A stretch of 11,583 nt of DNA from assembly GCA_937925645.1 (NCBI GenBank), contig CALAMB010000313.1:1-11583 (forward strand), in the 5' to 3' direction. The stretch comes from an uncultured Acidobacteriota bacterium. Its GTDB lineage: Bacteria; Acidobacteriota; JAAYUB01. A program made the translations under genes and the position numbers. Positions 7,901 to 11,583 of the stretch are shown here, piece by piece (positions within the stretch are counted from its first letter, which is position 1; every line of letters begins with the position of its first letter). The notes beneath the pieces were generated by a model. The model was not told the DNA's origin. It was given only the letters and a program-made list of their open reading frames with translations, and ran no database searches.

Positions 7901-10900
7901 CGAAGTGACCGCAGATGCCGGGATCGCTCGCCTCATCGTGCCCGCCGGCGCCTTGGCCGGTCCCACCGATGTGTCTGTCACCGCTGTCGGTGACCAGTGC
8001 CTGACCCAGTTGCTGAGCCCCGGCTGGGCGCCTTGGGGCGCCCTGGATGTGCACCCATGGGACCTGGTCTTCCAACCGGCCGCCCGGCTTGAGACAAGGT
8101 GGAAGCTACCTGAAGCCGGACGGGATTGGCTGCTGCTGCGGTGCGATCCGTCCAACGGACGCTGGCAGCGACTGGAACCGCTGAACCTGGTCGCGGGCCC
8201 CGACGGCGTGGCCGTCGACATTGACCAGGGCGGCCAGTACCTTTTGGCGGTGGCCGATCCGCCGCCCACCGCGCCGGCCCCCGGGCCGGCTGTCGGCGAA
8301 TGGTTGGAGCCCTTGGCCGAAGAACTGGGCGAGCGACTGGCCGAGGGCGATGGCGATGTCCATCCCGAAGCGGTCCCCGCCGGGACCGGCTTGGTGGCCA
8401 TGGCCGAGTTGCGGGTACTGGGCGACGTGCCCCTGCCGTCGGGGACGGCCGTGGTCGCCGCATTCAGTCAGGAGTACGCACAGACCTCCGGCGCCACCAT
8501 GCAGGGCCGTCGTTACATCCAGGACGTGGTCTTATACCGACCGGCCGACGGCGCAACCGTCGGAGAACTCCGGGCCGCGTTCCCCATCTGTCCAATCGAG
8601 GAGTTCCCGCCTGCACTGCTGGCCGAGGGCCGGATCGATGTCGACGTCATGAGTCGGCGCGAGTCGACCGCTGGAGTAGTCCTGGACGGTCCGGCCAGCG
8701 AACTCATCGACGAGCGTGGCAACCGGATCATCTTCACCACGGAACTCCCGGACGGCACCTGGATCGATTTCCATCCACTCGACCCGTTGGATGTGCCGCC
8801 ACCCGGCGACGAAGCGCTGGAACCACTGGCCGCCTTTCACCTGGCCGCCAGCGCGTCACTCCCACCGGAGACGCGGGTGGAGCTGGATGCTCCCGCCGCC
8901 GCGGGGGATCTCCTGTCACTGTACCGGCTGATCCGCCGCGGCCCGGCGATCCACTATACCTATGCCTGTCCGGCTGAGCGGCAGGGCGGCCGGGTGGTTA
9001 CGCTGCCGGCGCTCCCCGGGGGCACTCCTGCGCCCGGACTGGTCGCCGGGGGGGACTTTGTCCTCTGCCGGCTGGACCGGCCGCCGGTGTTCGCCGTCGG
9101 ATTCATCACCCGCGCGGACGGCCTGCCGCCGCCGGGAACGCCGGATCCGGCATTGGTCATCTCGGCCGCGACGTCGGTGGTGGCCGCACCGGACGCTGCC
9201 GGCAGCTATTTCCTGCAGACCTTCGCCGATCCGGGCGAGATGGTGGACGTGACGGCTTTTGACGATGTTGTCGGAGCTCATACTGAGACCGTGTTGACCG
9301 GGCCGGCACCCTGGGGCGCCGTTCGGCTGGACCTGGTGCTGGAGCCCTGCCGGCCTGCGGTGGTGGGCACAATCCCTTACAATGGCCAGGCCGACGTGCC
9401 GGTCGCCGCTGAGATCATGATTACATTTGATGATGTCATCAATTCAGCGAGCGTATCTGCACTCGATTTTTTGATAGACGGGGTGCCCCTGACAGGCGTG
9501 GTCAGCCTGCGCGACGACGGCCGGACCGTCGTGGCCACTTCGGCTATACCCTTCGTATCCGGCGCCGCTCATACTGTCATCGTCGGACCGGAGGTGGCCA
9601 ACCGCTGGGGCCGGACCATGGCTGCGGCCCACGCGTTCGCCTTCACCACCGCCGCCGCCGCCGCCGGCAGTGGCGGCGCCGTGACCGGCGTGACCATCAC
9701 CGCCGATCCGGCTGCCGGCACGCTGACCGTATCCGCGCCGGGCTGTCCCATCCCGCCGGGCGGCCGGCTCACGGTGATCAACCAGACCACCGGCGAGGTG
9801 CGCGTGTTCACCGGCTGCACGGGCGGCGATCTGGCCGTGACCATCACCGGCTCACCCTACGATGAGGTGCGGGTGATAATCGAGACCGCCGATGGCGCCC
9901 AGACCGTCATCCGCAATCCGGTCATCACCGATACCGCCGGTTTCCACTACGTCGGCCCCGACGGCGGCACCGTGGCCGGCCCGGGAGGCCTGATCCTCGA
10001 GATCCCCACTGCCGCCCTTCCGTACCGCGTGCGGCTCAAGACCAGGTTGGAAGCGCCGACCCAACCCCACTGGCCGATTCAGGGGGATCTGAACTATATC
10101 GGGGCGGTGGTTTTAGAAAGCGATTTCTCAGGCAAGACCGCGCGGGAAATCGACGTCTCGTTCCCGGTCTCCGGACTGGCCGACGGCGACCGCTGTCTCC
10201 TGACTCGGGGGACCACGGCCGCGGGTGTGGCCATGCACCAGGTGTTGGGTACGGCCACGGTCCGCGACGGCCGGCTGGCTCACGACTGCCCGCCGTTCTC
10301 GGGTTTGTGCGTTCTGCAGGGATCGATTGGATATTATCGCTACGATCCCGTCCAGATGGCTGTCGTTGTCGGGCACGTGCTTGCGGAAATCCCGAACACT
10401 CTCGGTCAGCTCGAGGAGAAGCCCGTCGTGGGCGCCACGGTGGTTTTCGGGCCCTCCTGCGACCAGTATGGATACACGGCCAGCACCCATGAGGATGGAT
10501 CGTTCGCCCTGATCGGCTGGCTCGCTGAGCCCTTTCCCCGTGTCATCGCGGTCGATCCGGAGACCGGCTGGTCCGGTCAGGCGCCGGCAACCCGGATCTT
10601 GCCCGGAGCGTTCGATTGGCTTGGAGCATATCTCCCGGCCAACGGGTATTCGTGCCGAGTCTATCTCAGCAGCGAAGCCGGCGGTGAGCAGGTGCCGCCG
10701 GTGGTGGAGTCGTTGGCCCTCAAGGCGGCGAACAAGTCTGCGGACGGGGAGTTCGTGCTGGATACCGAATGGACCGACACGGTCAACCGATTGCATATGA
10801 TCCAGCAGGGTTTGTATCTGCAGGTCACCCTGACGGTCAACGAACCGTTGGCCGAGATCAGCGTTCAGATCGATGACCGGCAGATTCAGGTCGATGGCAA

Positions 10901-11583
10901 TCCGGCCGGAGGTTTTTCGTCCGAGTTTCAATTGATGAGCATCTTGGGTGCTCATCGGATCCGGATCGTGGTCAAGGACCTGAACGGGAACTCCACCGCC
11001 CGGGACGAGCATGTCCTCGTGGTGGCGTCCGAAGCAACCGGCAATACCCAACCGATCTCGGGCGCGGATCCTCAGCTCATCCGGGTGGTGCCCTCGCCGG
11101 AGTACCGGTTCACGTCCTGCCATGCCATGTTCGAATTGCTGTTTTCCGAGCCGGTGACCCTGGAGGCGTGTGCGCCGCCGTCCTGGCAGCGGATCCGGAT
11201 CGAGGAACAGGGCGATGCGCAGGCCTCCGTTCCGCTCGATCGGATCTGGCTGGATAGTTACCCTGTGGGCGATCAGACATATCATGCCGGTGTCCGCCTG
11301 ATTCCCGAGGAGCCGCTGAAGCCGGATACCGAATACAGCCTGATTATCGATGGCGGCTCATTTCTCGTGGACACGGAGGGTCGCCAGGCCCGGTTGATCG
11401 ACACGTACACCGCCGACGGCGTTTGTCGCATCCCCTTCCTCACGTTCAAACCGCAAGTGGTGGATGAGGGGCAGGCCGGGCCGCCGTATTCCACGTTGAT
11501 TCAGAAGCTGGGGCCGCTGGTCTTCGTTGTGGCCGATACGGGCAGCGAGAATCCCTGGCAGCGTTCCGAACTGCAGATCTACG
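4887..11583 (+). CDS. Giant secreted multidomain surface protein, 3' partial
   Basis: The frame is open from ATG 4887 to the window's last base: 2,232 complete codons, no stop. A signal peptide (residues 1-36) marks it as exported. Seen in order: four ~105-residue beta modules (44-451), IPT/TIG-like domain (480-562), three 82-residue Ig-like repeats (566-811), a further Ig-like domain (812-908), a carboxypeptidase-regulatory-like domain (912-993), a ZU5-like domain (1000-1122), a region I cannot name (1130-1485), a Big_5-like domain (1490-1588), an Ala5 linker, another beta region, a second ZU5-like domain (1690-1815), a second carboxypeptidase-regulatory-like domain (1824-1900), an Ig-like domain (about 1925-2045), and a second Big_5-like domain (2064-2185). 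The visible tail resembles the start of a beta-propeller repeat. No catalytic motif is seen. A surface or adhesion role is inferred; an RHS-type continuation is possible. Domain names rest on pattern recognition; coding status is certain. Confidence 0.92.
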   Translation, partial: MMTKRMQYRVAKSRGKCLLSRALWVWIGCCWMWAYAAGVTREQFLAPVPPGLQTGLALFNPSVRTRSVSLTLLDAQGRPRTEPGLVNPVELELTPGVQYPRYLHDLFGSGWNGAVSSVRLESTGDVFAFYQSHDSSLSRCDGINLLSQPASEFFVPVLGQADESHWVGLVNPSQAENTITLSWEGGEKEPSPPYSLVLPAHGCALLRLADIFPGSAGGYLRLSGSFPFTGSLAVDGADRLVVAGLMDPLKAAQRLMVPHYACGDGYGTALYLINPGSRPVSMAITAQPDGRSAAERLHATVILDPFTCRQFDVGQEWKLPPDQLASGYLVLGSDDLEGNIYAAAVIRHSGGSASVMPALTGPSRSAFFSHVAAGLGWVTGVTLVNAFADPTHVLMALYSEDGRQVAATEVDLAPFSRAAHLVTEFFDVEQHLGGFIRAESDGPVFTFMMFGRERGDLYSAVPPLPEGQDWPADGDDCSLGPFIDAVDPRAGPPGTLMTVYGRGFDPGHPERHWIGLGETALEFVSISAGLIVARVPDSARTGSVIVRMGECEAVGPVFTVTEAIRVTIQSPVDGAILVESPVTVAGVIAGPVVTVTVNGIDAVLDGTAFQAVVPLVPGANTLVARAISADGGSAEDSVIVQFHPPLDVRIDSPEDGAELFEPSVDVTGTVSTWADWVTVNGITAVMDNGVFRCPAVALVDGVNTITAVAGCLWATVAHTVTVQVDVSFGVTITAPPPNEWITELPVVVTGTCTPSVELVTVNGRPATLTDNRFAAAIALPEGYDRTITAVGERGAAATQAAVTVPVDLTEPRLSLQLPSTAVRGGVFTAWITVTDAVDVAEVALEVDGLPAQPDLPNQPSMIEPGFFARWSVPVVVPEDAPAELTFRLRAIDPAGHTAAITGSIPVVDPMATGAWLLGEVYSGDTGLPLDAARVSRLDKSSAAVTDARGGWALPVEPGPVTVRLDADGALPVFRAADSADGVGTVVLDARLAPRAVAVAVNASGGEVTADAGIARLIVPAGALAGPTDVSVTAVGDQCLTQLLSPGWAPWGALDVHPWDLVFQPAARLETRWKLPEAGRDWLLLRCDPSNGRWQRLEPLNLVAGPDGVAVDIDQGGQYLLAVADPPPTAPAPGPAVGEWLEPLAEELGERLAEGDGDVHPEAVPAGTGLVAMAELRVLGDVPLPSGTAVVAAFSQEYAQTSGATMQGRRYIQDVVLYRPADGATVGELRAAFPICPIEEFPPALLAEGRIDVDVMSRRESTAGVVLDGPASELIDERGNRIIFTTELPDGTWIDFHPLDPLDVPPPGDEALEPLAAFHLAASASLPPETRVELDAPAAAGDLLSLYRLIRRGPAIHYTYACPAERQGGRVVTLPALPGGTPAPGLVAGGDFVLCRLDRPPVFAVGFITRADGLPPPGTPDPALVISAATSVVAAPDAAGSYFLQTFADPGEMVDVTAFDDVVGAHTETVLTGPAPWGAVRLDLVLEPCRPAVVGTIPYNGQADVPVAAEIMITFDDVINSASVSALDFLIDGVPLTGVVSLRDDGRTVVATSAIPFVSGAAHTVIVGPEVANRWGRTMAAAHAFAFTTAAAAAGSGGAVTGVTITADPAAGTLTVSAPGCPIPPGGRLTVINQTTGEVRVFTGCTGGDLAVTITGSPYDEVRVIIETADGAQTVIRNPVITDTAGFHYVGPDGGTVAGPGGLILEIPTAALPYRVRLKTRLEAPTQPHWPIQGDLNYIGAVVLESDFSGKTAREIDVSFPVSGLADGDRCLLTRGTTAAGVAMHQVLGTATVRDGRLAHDCPPFSGLCVLQGSIGYYRYDPVQMAVVVGHVLAEIPNTLGQLEEKPVVGATVVFGPSCDQYGYTASTHEDGSFALIGWLAEPFPRVIAVDPETGWSGQAPATRILPGAFDWLGAYLPANGYSCRVYLSSEAGGEQVPPVVESLALKAANKSADGEFVLDTEWTDTVNRLHMIQQGLYLQVTLTVNEPLAEISVQIDDRQIQVDGNPAGGFSSEFQLMSILGAHRIRIVVKDLNGNSTARDEHVLVVASEATGNTQPISGADPQLIRVVPSPEYRFTSCHAMFELLFSEPVTLEACAPPSWQRIRIEEQGDAQASVPLDRIWLDSYPVGDQTYHAGVRLIPEEPLKPDTEYSLIIDGGSFLVDTEGRQARLIDTYTADGVCRIPFLTFKPQVVDEGQAGPPYSTLIQKLGPLVFVVADTGSENPWQRSELQIY
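5016..6239 (+). repeat. Four tandem ~105-residue beta modules at the N-terminus of gene 2
   Basis: Modules start near 5016, 5343, 5649 and 5985 (residues 44, 153, 255 and 367). Each opens with a strand such as FLAPV, FFVPV, LMVPHY or FFSHV, followed by a Gly-rich turn and then LFNPS, LVNPS, LINPGS or LVNAF. A strand and a DAQGR, QPDGR or EDGRQ turn follow in modules 1, 3 and 4. The second half has an L-x-P turn, a hydrophobic stretch, a Gly-containing YL or GFI strand and a last strand before the next module. I recall such F-x-P...G...L-NPS modules as common but poorly named in Acidobacteriota secreted proteins, often next to IPT/TIG domains, as here. Confidence 0.78.
6324..6572 (+). other. 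IPT/TIG-like domain of gene 2
   Basis: The segment shows the typical opening of this Ig-like fold: a DPRAGPPGTLMTVYGRGFDP stretch, with its proline turn and GxGF motif, a short strand with WIGLGE, a strand with IVARVPD, and a closing TGSVIVRMGE strand. It separates the four N-terminal modules from the 82-residue Ig-like repeats. Confidence 0.75.
6582..7319 (+). repeat. Three Ig-like repeats of exactly 82 residues in gene 2
   Basis: Units start at 6582, 6828 and 7074, an exact 246-bp period with no insertion or deletion in the landmarks. Each has a V-x-I-x-(S/A)P opening, a PVxVxG strand, VTVNG (residues 595, 677 and 759), a short Ala-x-(L/M)-(D/T) turn, an F-x-(A/C) strand, and a hydrophobic strand with Gly, leading to NTLVA or (N/R)TITA. 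This is the common bacterial Ig-like pattern that resembles glucodextranase B-type or Big_9-type domains. The bases themselves have diverged, so this is not a recent expansion. Confidence 0.85.
7884..8252 (+). other. ZU5-like domain of gene 2, first copy
   Basis: The segment carries the pattern SGGEVTADAG, then LIVPAGAL, then a T-x-V-x-V strand. A later stretch pairs a proline-rich turn with a DWLLLRCDPSNGRWQRLEP strand pair and ends at GGQYLLAVADPP. This matches the way ZU5-like domains look in giant bacterial surface proteins. A weaker second copy lies at residues 1690-1815, opening with GPDGGTVAGPGG and LEIPTAAL. Confidence 0.55.
8274..9341 (+). other. Unassigned ~355-residue region between ZU5-like and Big_5-like domains
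   Basis: I do not recognise a named domain here. Visible landmarks are an acidic, helical-looking stretch (EWLEPLAEELGERLAEGDGD), a LPSGTAVVAAFSQEY strand pair, YIQDVVLYRP, LRAAFPICP and IDVDV, then a second Ig-like-looking part and a GFITRADG...SYFLQTFADPG stretch resembling a carboxypeptidase-regulatory fold. I recall the same ordered landmarks (QD-VLY, FP-P, DV) after ZU5-like domains in other giant proteins, so it probably is a conserved module. Confidence 0.45.
9360..9650 (+). other. Big_5 (SbsA Ig-like) domain of gene 2, first copy
   Basis: The segment shows the usual family pattern: VVGTIPYNGQADVPVAAEIM, followed by ITFDDVINSASV, a DGRTVV strand, a Gly-containing turn before HTVIVG, and a closing FAFTT strand. 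A second copy with LLFSEPV and PLKPDTEYSLII lies at residues 2064-2185. These domains are common in extracellular proteins and are structural. Confidence 0.8.
9651..9665 (+). repeat. (GCC)5 tract coding an Ala5 linker
   Basis: Five GCC codons follow directly after the first Big_5-like domain and lead into a GSGG linker. The tract is short and in frame; a likely domain linker. A GCCGCC here can pair with GGCGGC at 9671, a weak hairpin without sign of function. Confidence 0.6.

Noticed and set aside
9651..9676. GCC tract and partial hairpin as a regulatory or phase-variable element
   Set aside because: Five triplet repeats in frame encode a simple Ala linker. A triplet unit cannot shift the frame, and the hairpin is weak and inside a gene.
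10128..11285. 385-codon minus-strand open frame
   Set aside because: It is antisense to the ZU5-like, carboxypeptidase-regulatory-like and Big_5-like part of gene 2. It shows no recognisable family and no operon context.

Overview
The window is a G+C-rich bacterial contig end, almost certainly from a short-read (meta)genome assembly. Bases 1-46 are not biological: they match the 3' part of the Illumina TruSeq universal adapter. The real insert starts at base 47.

The rest is one strand of coding sequence made of two very long genes in the same direction, 52 bp apart. Both are cut by the window. Gene 1 (47-4834) lacks its 5' end and encodes the C-terminal ~1,595 residues of a multidomain beta-sandwich protein: Ig-like domains, one larger beta domain of a type seen in giant extracellular proteins, then a long train of CnaB/carboxypeptidase-regulatory-like modules, including three tandem copies of a ~180-residue unit. 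Gene 2 (4887-11583) has a clear ribosome-binding site, start codon and signal peptide and stays open to the last base. Its visible 2,232 codons encode four copies of a ~105-residue beta module, an IPT/TIG-like domain, three Ig-like repeats of exactly 82 residues, a fourth Ig-like domain, and then two rounds of carboxypeptidase-regulatory-like, ZU5-like and Big_5-like modules. No enzyme catalytic motif is visible in either gene.

The likely picture is a two-gene operon for giant secreted or surface-displayed proteins used in adhesion, matrix or cell-cell interaction. The domain order of gene 2 resembles what I recall from giant Ig/RHS-type proteins of Acidobacteriota and some deltaproteobacterial lineages. 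The last visible residues look like the start of an LVIVD-type beta-propeller. The organism is therefore tentatively Acidobacteriota or a similar environmental lineage, from domain style and base composition only.

I see no RNA genes, insertion sequences, CRISPR arrays, defence genes or metabolic genes. The many open frames on the minus strand and in the other plus frames are shadows of the two real genes. The parts of interest are the unnamed repeat modules, the prediction of what lies downstream of gene 2, and the adapter artefact.
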